From: CAZXPG01 sp964643145
GTDB lineage: Bacteria > Pseudomonadota > Alphaproteobacteria > Rickettsiales > Arcanibacteraceae
NCBI GenBank assembly: GCA_964643145.1
Contig: CAZXPG010000047.1
Coordinates: 1 to 15,930 of the forward strand
Reading direction: 5' to 3'
Length of the DNA stretch: 15,930 nt
Shown: positions 1-6,209 of the stretch, one piece after another
Layout: each line of letters opens with the position of its first letter
Numbering within the stretch: the stretch's first letter is position 1
The notes under the pieces: generated by a model
Databases searched by the model: none
What the model was told of the DNA's origin: nothing
What the model saw: only the letters and a program-made list of their open reading frames with translations
Program-made: the position numbers and the translations under genes

Positions 1-9
1 GTCTGACGT

Positions 10-291
10 GAAAAAGTCCTTCGCCTTCGGCTCAGTGTACTTTTTCCCGGATTTTAAGTTGCCAATTTCTGATTTGAGGCGGCTCGGCACCAGAAATTGC
101 AGTTATTATTTGAAATAATTGTTGTTGGTATAACAACAATTATTGGTGAAATTGCCAGCTTTTAAACAATCATGTTTAAAAGCTGGCAAAATAACATTTT
201 AAAATAAAAGCGCGGAACCGCTTCAAGCTTTTATTTTTCCTTATAAATCAGTGTTAAAAAGTACACCGAGCGAAGCGAGGGACTTTTTAAC
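10..291. repeat. Multi-hairpin MITE-like repeat element, 3' of ubiX
   Basis: Six hairpins follow one another: 10-46, 63-99, 114-144, 152-189, 201-237 and 253-291. The strongest are a 16-bp perfect stem (152-167 with 174-189), a 13-bp perfect stem (114-126 with 132-144), an 11-bp stem (201-211 with 227-237) and a 10-bp stem (253-262 with 282-291). The two outer hairpins are imperfect inverted copies of each other: each arm begins AAAAAGTCC and ends GTGTACTTTTT when read inward, with 33-35 nt per unit. Inverted ends plus internal palindromes and no ORF suggest a non-autonomous, MITE-like element. The last stem ends 6 bp from the ubiX stop codon, so it may also act as a 3' terminator or stabiliser of ubiX mRNA. 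The window edge may hide further sequence on the left. The family identity is unknown to me. Confidence 0.7.
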
Positions 292-297
292 AGCGGA

Positions 298-870
298 CTA
301 CATCCCTTCCCAGCGTTTAACCAGCGTGGTTTCAATATCGAATAGATCTAACGCCCTCCCCACCGTATGATTGACAATATCCTGAATGGTTGCAGGACGG
401 GTGTAGAATGCTGGAACCGGCGGGGCAATGATTGCTCCCATTTCCGATAATGCTGCCATGGTGCGCAAATGGCCCGTATGCAGTGGTGTTTCCCGCACCA
501 TCAACAACAACTTCCTGCGTTCTTTCAATACCACATCGGCAGCGCGTGAAAGCAATGTATCCGTGCCACCGCTGGCAATAGCCGACATGGTACGCACTGA
601 GCATGGGGTAATTATCATGCCAAGTGTTTTGAAAGAACCGCTGGCAATCGGTGCAGAAATATCAGCAGGATGATAAAAAACATCGGCTTTTTGTTGCAAT
701 TCCGCCAAGGTAAGGCGGGTTTCAGAAGCCAAGGTAAGATGCGCCGCCTTGCTGATAACCAAGTGGGTTTCAATAGCCGTATGACGTAACGCCTCCAGCA
801 GCGTGATGCCATAAATAATGCCAGAAGCACCGCTGATGCCGATAATTAAACGTCCAGATGTCAAAGCCAT
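298..870 (-). CDS. ubiX: Flavin prenyltransferase UbiX
   Basis: UbiX joins dimethylallyl phosphate to FMN to make prenylated FMN, the cofactor of the UbiD decarboxylase in ubiquinone synthesis. The 190-residue product has the family's usual length. It starts with the Rossmann-type phosphate loop GISGASG (residues 11-17), has the mid-protein segment TPCSVRTMSAIASG, and carries the KERRKLLLMVRETPL stretch whose Arg and Glu belong to the active site in this family. I chose the ATG at 870 because the protein then begins MALTSGRLIIGISG, as homologues do. An upstream TTG at 897 would add nine unlikely residues. No clear Shine-Dalgarno sequence is seen. UbiD is not in the window. The gene is transcribed towards the window edge and is followed within 6 bp by the multi-hairpin repeat. 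Confidence 0.93.
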   Translation of the reverse strand: MALTSGRLIIGISGASGIIYGITLLEALRHTAIETHLVISKAAHLTLASETRLTLAELQQKADVFYHPADISAPIASGSFKTLGMIITPCSVRTMSAIASGGTDTLLSRAADVVLKERRKLLLMVRETPLHTGHLRTMAALSEMGAIIAPPVPAFYTRPATIQDIVNHTVGRALDLFDIETTLVKRWEGM

Positions 871-1004
871 GATTAATATAAGAAGAACATAAAACAATCA
901 TTAAAAACTTATAAGTGTTGCTTTTGTCAAGAAGAATTAACAAAACAATAAGGAATATTTTGTAGATTTACGTTCAATTAACTATTTTCTTGAGTGTAAA
1001 ACTA

Positions 1005-1013
1005 TGCTATTAT
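1005..1013 (+). promoter_or_regulatory. Possible extended -10 promoter for ydcH
   Basis: The sequence TATGCTATTAT contains TG-n-TATTAT, an extended -10 form, with -10 hexamer at 1008-1013. No good -35 lies at 17 bp; TTGAGT at 990-995 is only 12 bp away. It would start an RNA of roughly 110 nt before the ydcH start codon. This is weak evidence by eye. Confidence 0.3.
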
Positions 1014-1052
1014 TTCTACTTACAGACGGTTAATGCTTCTTGAAAACCTCAA

Positions 1053-1091
1053 GGTTCAGCCGGACTCTGTTATAGAATCAATGGCAGAACC
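1053..1091 (+). promoter_or_regulatory. Structured 5' leader hairpin before ydcH
   Basis: GGTTCAGCC (1053-1061) can pair with GGCAGAACC (1083-1091) with a single A-A mismatch. Inside it GACTCT (1063-1068) pairs with AGAATC (1074-1079) with one mismatch, leaving a GUUAU loop. The result is a long two-part stem about 40 nt upstream of the ydcH start. A smaller CTTGA/TCAAG stem (1039-1053) abuts it. I do not recognise a known riboswitch or sRNA family. It may be a leader structure or a small RNA in its own right. Confidence 0.4.
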
Positions 1092-1132
1092 CTTTATACC
1101 ACTTAGGTAAACCCTTGTCCAAGGAGGAAGAT

Positions 1133-1321
1133 ATGTCAGTTCTTGCGCACTTCAATGCTCTCTCACTCAAACATGCTCAGCTCAAAGACGAAATTTACGA
1201 TGCCTATGCCCACCACCTTCCCGATGCTGTTGTTACTGAACTGAAAAAGCAGAAGCTTCTAGTGAAGGAAGAAATGCTTGATTTACAGAAAAAACACCAT
1301 ATTGATGATATGGCGGCATAA
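1133..1321 (+). CDS. YdcH/DUF465 family small protein
   Basis: This 62-residue, highly charged, probably all-helical protein starts MSVLAHFNALSLKHAQLKDEI and ends in KKQKLLVKEEMLDLQKKHH. That pattern (an N-terminal H-x-L-x-x-KH-x-x-L-x-x-E/D-I block, then a Lys/Glu-rich second helix) matches the YdcH/DUF465 family common in Proteobacteria, whose molecular function is not established. The ATG at 1133 is chosen because AAGGAGGA lies at 1121-1128 with ideal spacing; a TTG at 1115 would precede this site. It stands alone, convergent with the pilin-like gene. It is preceded by a structured leader of about 110 nt and followed by a strong palindrome at 1343-1367. Confidence 0.8.
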   Translation: MSVLAHFNALSLKHAQLKDEIYDAYAHHLPDAVVTELKKQKLLVKEEMLDLQKKHHIDDMAA

Positions 1322-1342
1322 GCAGTTTTTTTCCACCCTCAC

Positions 1343-1367
1343 CCTCACCCTCTGGGAGAGGGTGAGG
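1343..1367. repeat. GC-rich palindrome between convergent genes
   Basis: CCTCACCCTC (1343-1352) pairs perfectly with GAGGGTGAGG (1358-1367) around a TGGGA loop, preceded by further CCCTCA tandem copies (1336-1346). It lies between the convergent ydcH and pilin-like genes and could stop transcription from either side. However, the T-runs lie before the stem on each strand rather than after it, so it is not a standard intrinsic terminator. It resembles the CCCTCACCCTC/GAGGGTGAGG-type intergenic palindromes seen scattered in many proteobacterial genomes. Confidence 0.55.
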
Positions 1368-1389
1368 AGGCAAAAAATGATAACAGTAC

Positions 1390-2085
1390 CTAATCAGCGA
1401 ATTTAAAAATAAGGCTACAGGCGGGTACCTCCGTCATTGTGTTGTAACTGACCGTATTTCCTACAGTGGCAATACATGTTTTGTCGTCACTCCGATTCAC
1501 AACTCTAACGGTACCGCTTGTGGGAAAACCATCATCCAGCGTACCATCAATCGTCAAGGCATTCATAGGAGGTACACCACCTATATATCCGCCTCCGGCT
1601 GTTGGCTTGCTGCCGCGTTGATAAAAAATGAGGGCGTTTCCCGTTAGGCCATATGACCAGGAGGTGCTAATAGCACTATCGGCATATTCCAAGCCATATT
1701 GTCCGGTTTCCATTTTAGAATTAGGTACTTCACTCGTGCCATTATACTGGCCTGGAATCATTTCCGCCAAAGCCAAGTGCTGCCAGGCATAATAGCCTTC
1801 CTGTAAGCTGATGCTTCCATCACCATCGCCATCGGCGGTAGGGGTGTTGGGCCATAGGGCAGTGGCGTTGGTGATGTCGCCTGGCCACTCGGCATATTTA
1901 TCGTAAAACAAAGCAAGGGCGGTCTTAAATTCCGATACTTCTGCGATAACCGCACGCGTCTTGGCGGCCTGTACCAATGCCGTGCCTGCCATAACCCCAC
2001 CAACCAACAGGCCGATAATTACCAGCACAATCGAAAGTTCAACTAGGGTAAAACCTGCATGATGGTGAGAAGGATGGGTTGTCAT
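1390..2085 (-). CDS. Type IV pilin-like (prepilin-type) protein with EF-hand loop
   Basis: The 231-residue product has a short basic leader (MTTHPSHHHAG) and then FTLVELSIVLVIIGLLVGGVMAG. This is the prepilin peptidase site G11|F12 with the invariant Glu at mature position 5 and the hydrophobic helix of type IV pilins and type II secretion pseudopilins. It should be cleaved, N-methylated and held in the inner membrane before assembly. Residues 85-96 (DGDGDGSISLQE) fit the 12-residue EF-hand loop, with Asp at 1, 3 and 5, Ser at 7, Ile at 8 and Glu at 12, so calcium binding is likely. Two cysteines (204, 223) near the C-terminus could form the disulfide loop common in pilins. The ATG at 2085 follows GAAGGAG; a TTG at 2100 is less likely. 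No other pilus genes are nearby, so the partner machine is unknown. Confidence 0.85.
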   Translation of the reverse strand: MTTHPSHHHAGFTLVELSIVLVIIGLLVGGVMAGTALVQAAKTRAVIAEVSEFKTALALFYDKYAEWPGDITNATALWPNTPTADGDGDGSISLQEGYYAWQHLALAEMIPGQYNGTSEVPNSKMETGQYGLEYADSAISTSWSYGLTGNALIFYQRGSKPTAGGGYIGGVPPMNALTIDGTLDDGFPTSGTVRVVNRSDDKTCIATVGNTVSYNTMTEVPACSLIFKFAD

Positions 2086-2106
2086 TTGTGTCTCCTTCAA
2101 TTATAG

Positions 2107-2150
2107 TGACCTCATTAGGGGGAAGCGTGGCTTATCAATACTTGAGGTTA
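2107..2150. repeat. Decayed copy of the TAACCTCAG hairpin repeat
   Basis: TGACCTCA at 2107-2114 and TGAGGTTA at 2143-2150 flank AAGCGTGGCTTATC (2123-2136). This aligns end to end with a lone hairpin of the repeat family, which has TAACCTCA, a core AAGCGTAGCTTATC and TGAGGTTA in a 45-bp unit. The core matches 13 of 14 and the right half about 18 of 23. The left arm has drifted, so the stem is weak. It lies between the divergent pilin-like gene and pdhA. It seems to be an old footprint rather than an active element. Confidence 0.55.
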
Positions 2151-2276
2151 TCACGATCGCATTAAATCGTAAAGACATCGTTACATTTTGGCAAGAACGG
2201 GTATGAACATCCTTGCTATCTTGGGCACTTATCGGTAACCTATGCGCTTTGAATGCAACACAGGGTGGGAGTAGAG

Positions 2277-3284
2277 ATGGCTACGCTTCAGAAGATGAAA
2301 GTAAGTTCGCAGAAAGGAGAGCAGGTTTTGTCGCAGGAAGAATTACTGAATATTTATCGTGAAATGCTATTAATCCGCCGTTTTGAAGAAAAAGCCGGGC
2401 AGCTCTATGGTATGGGGCTGATTGGCGGGTTCTGTCATCTCTATATTGGCCAGGAAGCAGTAGTGATCGGGATGCAGCACTCTATCCGTGAGGGCGATGC
2501 GGTAGTTACCAGCTACCGTGACCATGGCCATATGTTGGCAATGGGCATTGACCCTAAGGTGATTATGGCTGAGCTGCTGGGGCGTGCTGATGGTTGCTCC
2601 CGTGGGAAGGGCGGCTCTATGCATATGTTTGATACGGCCAAGCATTTTTATGGTGGTCATGGTATCGTAGGCGCGCAGGTGCCAATTGGCACTGGGCTTG
2701 CTTTTGCTAATCAGTACCGCGAAAATGGCAATATCAGCCTGACCTATTTTGGTGACGGTTCTGTTAACCAGGGGCAGGTCTATGAATCCTTCAATATGGC
2801 GGCCTTATGGAAATTGCCGGCCATCTATATTATTGAGAATAACGAATATGCCATGGGTACGTCAGTGGCGCGTTCTTCTTTTGTAACTGAACTTTACAAG
2901 CGTGGTGAATCTTTTGGTATTCCAGGCAGGCAGGTAGATGGAATGGATGTGCTGGCCGTGAAGGCGGCAGGAGAGGAGGCAGTGAAATATGTGCGGGAAG
3001 GCAATGGCCCGATCTTGCTTGAAATGAAAACCTACCGTTACCGTGGCCATTCCATGTCTGACCCTGCCAAATATCGCTCTAAAGATGAAGTGACCCAAAT
3101 CCGCGAACACCGTGACCCGATTGAATCACTCCGCCATAAGCTGGAAAGTGAATATAACACAGGTGAACAGGTGTTTAAAGAGATTGAGAAAACAATCAAA
3201 GAAAGCATTGCGGAAGCCGTAGAGTTTGCCAAAGGTAGCCCAGAACCGGCAGAATCAGAATTATGGACGGATGTGTATAATTAG
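2277..3284 (+). CDS. pdhA: Pyruvate dehydrogenase E1 component, alpha subunit
   Basis: E1 alpha, with E1 beta, decarboxylates pyruvate on thiamine diphosphate and passes the acetyl group to the lipoyl arm of E2. The 335-residue protein has the family's usual length. The thiamine diphosphate motif runs from GDG (159-161, in YFGDGSVNQG) to ENN (187-189). The phosphate/channel segment YRYRGHSMSDP (253-263) corresponds to the phosphorylation loop of the mitochondrial enzyme. The N-terminal YREMLLIRRFEEKAGQLYGMG block is typical of alpha subunits. The ATG at 2277 is preferred over one at 2253 because GGGAG (2267-2271) sits 5 nt before it. It is the first gene of the operon; pdhB follows after 33 bp. 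I see no convincing promoter in 2151-2276. Confidence 0.96.
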   Translation: MATLQKMKVSSQKGEQVLSQEELLNIYREMLLIRRFEEKAGQLYGMGLIGGFCHLYIGQEAVVIGMQHSIREGDAVVTSYRDHGHMLAMGIDPKVIMAELLGRADGCSRGKGGSMHMFDTAKHFYGGHGIVGAQVPIGTGLAFANQYRENGNISLTYFGDGSVNQGQVYESFNMAALWKLPAIYIIENNEYAMGTSVARSSFVTELYKRGESFGIPGRQVDGMDVLAVKAAGEEAVKYVREGNGPILLEMKTYRYRGHSMSDPAKYRSKDEVTQIREHRDPIESLRHKLESEYNTGEQVFKEIEKTIKESIAEAVEFAKGSPEPAESELWTDVYN

Positions 3285-3317
3285 GAGTGTAGGCTCTTAT
3301 TGCTAAAGGAAAGATGT

Positions 3318-4298
3318 ATGAAATTAACAGTGCGTGAAGCCTTGCGGGATGCAATGGCAGAGGAAATGCGGGCAGACCCGGAAGTGTTTGTAATGGGTGA
3401 AGAGGTGGCCGAATATCAAGGCGCTTACAAAATCACTCAAGGGCTGCTCGCTGAATTTGGGCCAAAGCGTGTGATTGATACGCCAATTACTGAACATGGT
3501 TTTGCAGGGCTAGCGGTGGGTGCAGCCTTTGCTGGGTTAAAGCCAGTGGTTGAATTTATGACGTTCAATTTTGCCATGCAGGCGATGGATCATATCATTA
3601 ACTCTGCCGCTAAAACCAATTATATGTCTGGTGGTCAGGTGCGTTGTCCGATTGTGTTCCGTGGGCCAAATGGTGCAGCGGCGCGTGTGGCTGCTCAGCA
3701 TTCTCAGTGCTATGCAAGTTGGTATGCACATATTCCTGGCCTGAAGGTGGTGGCCCCATATTCGGCGGCGGATTCTAAAGCACTGCTGAAGGCAGCAATC
3801 CAAGACCCAAATCCGGTGATTTTCCTGGAGAATGAAATTCTTTATGGACACAGTTTTGATATACCCGAAGAAGAAGCGGTGGTGCCAATTGGCAAAGCAG
3901 CAGTGCTGAAGGAAGGCACTGATGTCACCATTACCGCTTTTTCCTTGCATGTAGGCTATGCGCTGCAGGCGGCAGAGATATTGGCTGAACAGGGGATTAG
4001 TGCGGAAGTGGTTGACCTACGCACCTTACGGCCACTGGATAAAGAAACGATTGTTGCTTCTGTCAAGAAAACCAGCCGTCTGGTGAGTGTGGAAGAAGGC
4101 TGGCCGGTGGCGGGGATTGGTTCAGAGCTAGCGGCAATGATGATGGAGGAAGCGTTTGACTATCTTGATGCGCCCGTGATGCGTGTTGCCGGGAAGGATG
4201 TGCCGCTTCCCTATGCTGCCAACCTAGAGAAATTAGCTATTCCACAAGTGAATGATATCGTCGAAGCGTGTAAAGCGGTGTGCTACCGTAGTAAATAA
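3318..4298 (+). CDS. pdhB: Pyruvate dehydrogenase E1 component, beta subunit
   Basis: E1 beta forms the alpha2beta2 heterotetramer with PdhA and shares the thiamine diphosphate site. The 326-residue product starts directly with KLTVREALRDAMAEEM, followed by FVMGEEVAEYQGAYKIT, whose Glu activates the cofactor in this family, and VVEFMTFNFAMQAMDHIINSAAK. The C-terminal transketolase domain has VVDLRTLRPLD and VEEGWPVAGIG. Many alphaproteobacterial E1 beta proteins carry an extra N-terminal lipoyl domain; this one does not. The ATG at 3318 follows AAAGGAAAG (3306-3313). The stop codon TAA (4296-4298) is the first three bases of a truncated copy of the window's repeat family, so the gene end has been touched by a repeat insertion or deletion. 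Confidence 0.96.
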   Translation: MKLTVREALRDAMAEEMRADPEVFVMGEEVAEYQGAYKITQGLLAEFGPKRVIDTPITEHGFAGLAVGAAFAGLKPVVEFMTFNFAMQAMDHIINSAAKTNYMSGGQVRCPIVFRGPNGAAARVAAQHSQCYASWYAHIPGLKVVAPYSAADSKALLKAAIQDPNPVIFLENEILYGHSFDIPEEEAVVPIGKAAVLKEGTDVTITAFSLHVGYALQAAEILAEQGISAEVVDLRTLRPLDKETIVASVKKTSRLVSVEEGWPVAGIGSELAAMMMEEAFDYLDAPVMRVAGKDVPLPYAANLEKLAIPQVNDIVEACKAVCYRSK

Positions 4299-4314
4299 CC
4301 TCAGTTTTGGATAA
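4296..4314. repeat. Half-arm of the TAACCTCAG repeat at the pdhB-pdhC junction
   Basis: TAACCTCAGTTTTGGATAA at 4296-4314 matches the end of the complete element (11587-11605) base for base over 19 bp. The second hairpin arm is absent. The repeat supplies the pdhB stop codon and ends immediately before AGAGGA (4315-4320), the ribosome binding site of pdhC. A 19-bp exact match by chance in a 16 kb window is very unlikely. Confidence 0.85.
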
Positions 4315-4324
4315 AGAGGACTTC

Positions 4325-5569
4325 ATGCCAATTGAAATTTTAATGCCTGCCCTTTCCCCTACCATGACGGAAGGAAATCTTGCAAAATGGATTAAGAAAG
4401 AAGGGGAGTGCGTTTCTCCTGGTGATATAATCGCCGAGATTGAAACCGATAAAGCCACGATGGAAGTGGAGGCGGTGGATGCTGGGGTGCTGGGTAAAAT
4501 TTTAGTGGCAGAAGGCAGTGAAAATGTGGCGGTAAATACGCTAATTGCCCTGTTGCTGGAAGAAGGCGAAGAAGCTTCCGTGCTTGATGGCTATAAAGCG
4601 GAAGGGTTGGTGCCTGCAAACACTGCTGAAACGCCTGCTCAGCCGCAAGAAAAAACTGTAGCTGCACAGCCTGTTCAGCTACAGGAAGGCAGCCGCGTGT
4701 TTGCTTCGCCGCTGGCTAAGCGTGTTGCTGCTAACGAAGGGGTGGATTTAAGCGCTGTGCAGGGCACGGGTCCGCATGGGCGCATTATTAAAGCTGATGT
4801 GCTTGAAGCCAAAACAGCAAAACCGGCGAAAGCGGCAAAGCCACTATCTGTGGCGGCTGTTGGCAGGGACGCAGTGGAATATACCAAAATCCCAAATAAC
4901 CAGATGCGGAAGGTGATTGCTAAGCGCTTGACGGAATCCAAACAAACGGTGCCACATTTCTACCTGAATATTGAATGCCAGCTCGATAAGCTGCTTAGCT
5001 TACGTGCAGAAATGAACCAGGCAACCGATAAGGAAAGCCCGGCCTATAAACTTTCGGTGAATGATTTTATTATTAAAGCAGTTGCCATGGCGCTTCGTGC
5101 GGTACCAGCGGCAAACAGTTCCTGGACGGATGAGGCAATCCTGCACTATAATAATGTTGATGTGTCGGTAGCCGTGGCAATTGACGGCGGCCTGATTACC
5201 CCGATTGTCAAAAATGCTGATCAGAAAAGCATGTCGGTTATTTCCAATGAAATGAAAGACTTAATTGTGCGGGCAAAGGCAGGAAAACTGGCACCGGAAG
5301 AGTTCCAGGGCGGTGGTTTCAGCATTTCCAATTTGGGGATGTATGGCATTAAGAGCTTCAATGCTATTATCAACCCTCCGCAAGGCTGTATTCTGGCGGT
5401 TGGTGCTGGAACCGAGCGGGCCGTGGTCAAAAATGGCGCTATTGTGCCAGCCATGGTGATGGATGCCACCCTCTCTTGTGACCACCGTGTGGTGGATGGG
5501 GCAGTGGGTGCTGAGTTCTTGGCAGCGTTTAGGCGGTTTGTGGAACATCCGGTGACGATGCTGGTGTAG
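4325..5569 (+). CDS. pdhC: Dihydrolipoyllysine acetyltransferase, PDH E2 component
   Basis: E2 is the core of the pyruvate dehydrogenase complex and transfers acetyl groups from its lipoyl arm to CoA. The 414-residue protein has one N-terminal lipoyl domain (about 1-80) with the lipoylated Lys43 in ETDKATMEVEA. An Ala/Pro-rich linker follows, then a peripheral subunit-binding domain (about 125-161, FASPLAKRVAANEGVDLSAV...GRI), a second Ala/Lys/Pro linker, and the catalytic domain (about 185-414) with the DHRVVDG motif holding catalytic His387 and Asp391. The ATG at 4325 follows AGAGGA by 4 nt and gives MPIEILMPALSPTM, the normal E2 start; a TTG at 4307 lies inside the repeat and is rejected. 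Some authors would use the symbol aceF. In standard alphaproteobacterial order lpd would follow, but three small accessory genes intervene. Confidence 0.96.
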   Translation: MPIEILMPALSPTMTEGNLAKWIKKEGECVSPGDIIAEIETDKATMEVEAVDAGVLGKILVAEGSENVAVNTLIALLLEEGEEASVLDGYKAEGLVPANTAETPAQPQEKTVAAQPVQLQEGSRVFASPLAKRVAANEGVDLSAVQGTGPHGRIIKADVLEAKTAKPAKAAKPLSVAAVGRDAVEYTKIPNNQMRKVIAKRLTESKQTVPHFYLNIECQLDKLLSLRAEMNQATDKESPAYKLSVNDFIIKAVAMALRAVPAANSSWTDEAILHYNNVDVSVAVAIDGGLITPIVKNADQKSMSVISNEMKDLIVRAKAGKLAPEEFQGGGFSISNLGMYGIKSFNAIINPPQGCILAVGAGTERAVVKNGAIVPAMVMDATLSCDHRVVDGAVGAEFLAAFRRFVEHPVTMLV

Positions 5570-5608
5570 GATGAGATTTCTCTTCTCTTTTTTGGTTAAA
5601 GGCAATAT

Positions 5609-5917
5609 ATGAAGTATAATGTTGTGTGTAGTCAGTTACATATAGGTCAGAAAATTGCTAATTGGACTGTAAAAAATGGGTATATAGGTGAACCATTTTA
5701 TATTGGCGCTATTTCATCAACAGCTATTATAGTGCAAATTCCTCCTGATAATAAGGAAATAAGAGTTTCAAGAAATGATTTTGAAAAAGTTGCCCCTATA
5801 TGGGAAGGATATTGTAATGGGAATTTCCAGAGACAGAAAATGAGAGGTTTAACACGTTGTTCTAAATACATAATTAGCATTTTTCATTATTTGGATAGAA
5901 GTCAGCTTGAGGGCTAA
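5609..5917 (+). CDS. Hypothetical small protein, AT-rich
   Basis: I do not recognise this 102-residue product. It starts MKYNVVCSQLHIGQKIANWT, has a GYIGEPFYIGAISSTAIIVQIP segment that looks like beta strands, a charged middle (EIRVSRNDFEKVAPIWEGYC), and a C-terminal TRCSKYIISIFHYLDRSQ that looks helical. The stepwise conserved look (Trp, Gly-Tyr, Asp-Phe-Glu, Trp-x-x-Tyr-Cys, Ser-Lys-Tyr-Ile-Ile-Ser-Ile) suggests a real domain. AAAGG at 5598-5602 supports the ATG at 5609. A sampled line (5641-5700) is 30% GC against 55% in pdhC (4741-4800), which points to acquisition. Its stop lies one base before the mntA start, so it may belong with the toxin-antitoxin pair. Confidence 0.7.
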   Translation: MKYNVVCSQLHIGQKIANWTVKNGYIGEPFYIGAISSTAIIVQIPPDNKEIRVSRNDFEKVAPIWEGYCNGNFQRQKMRGLTRCSKYIISIFHYLDRSQLEG

Positions 5918-5918
5918 A

Positions 5919-6209
5919 ATGGCGCTACTCGATGAACTCATTGCCCACCGGGATGAAATTTATGCTATCGCTGCCAGGAATGGGGTGGAGGATATCCGTG
6001 TGTTTGGATCGGTTGCCCGTAGGGAAGAGCGGGAAGATAGCGATATTGATTTTCTGGTGCGGATGAAGGAAGGAAGAAGCCTGCTTGATTTAGTAGGGTT
6101 TAAGCTTGATATGGAGGATTGGTCGCATCATACTTGTGATGTATTAACAGAGAATAGTGTGCATTGGTATATACGTGATAGTGTCTTTCAAGAGGCGAAG
6201 ACATTATGA
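5919..6209 (+). CDS. mntA: MntA-type nucleotidyltransferase antitoxin
   Basis: This is a minimal nucleotidyltransferase of 96 residues. It has the fold's signature GSVARREEREDSDIDF (30-45): the Gly-Ser loop at 30-31, paired metal-binding Asp42 and Asp44, and a third acidic residue at Asp74 in CDVLT. In studied MntA-HepT pairs the antitoxin AMPylates the toxin on the Tyr of its RX4HXY motif and so silences it. The ATG at 5919 follows the preceding stop codon by one base; a TTG at 5907 is possible but less likely. It overlaps hepT by 4 nt (ATGA, 6206-6209), as expected of a co-translated pair. The sampled line 5941-6000 is 53% GC, much higher than its AT-rich neighbours on both sides. Confidence 0.88.
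   Translation: MALLDELIAHRDEIYAIAARNGVEDIRVFGSVARREEREDSDIDFLVRMKEGRSLLDLVGFKLDMEDWSHHTCDVLTENSVHWYIRDSVFQEAKTL

Noticed and set aside
10..291. The 5' hairpin cluster as a CRISPR array
   Set aside because: The stems differ from each other in sequence and there are no constant direct repeats separated by unique spacers.
428..673. Plus-strand ORF of 81 codons opposite ubiX
   Set aside because: It is an antisense shadow of ubiX with no ribosome binding site and no recognisable protein pattern.
2188..2222. TTGGCA with TATCTT as a pdhA promoter
   Set aside because: The spacing is 23 bp, too long for a sigma-70 promoter, and no better -35 is seen.
5570..5608. Pyrimidine-rich stretch after pdhC as a terminator
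   Set aside because: There is a T-run but no stable GC-rich stem before it.
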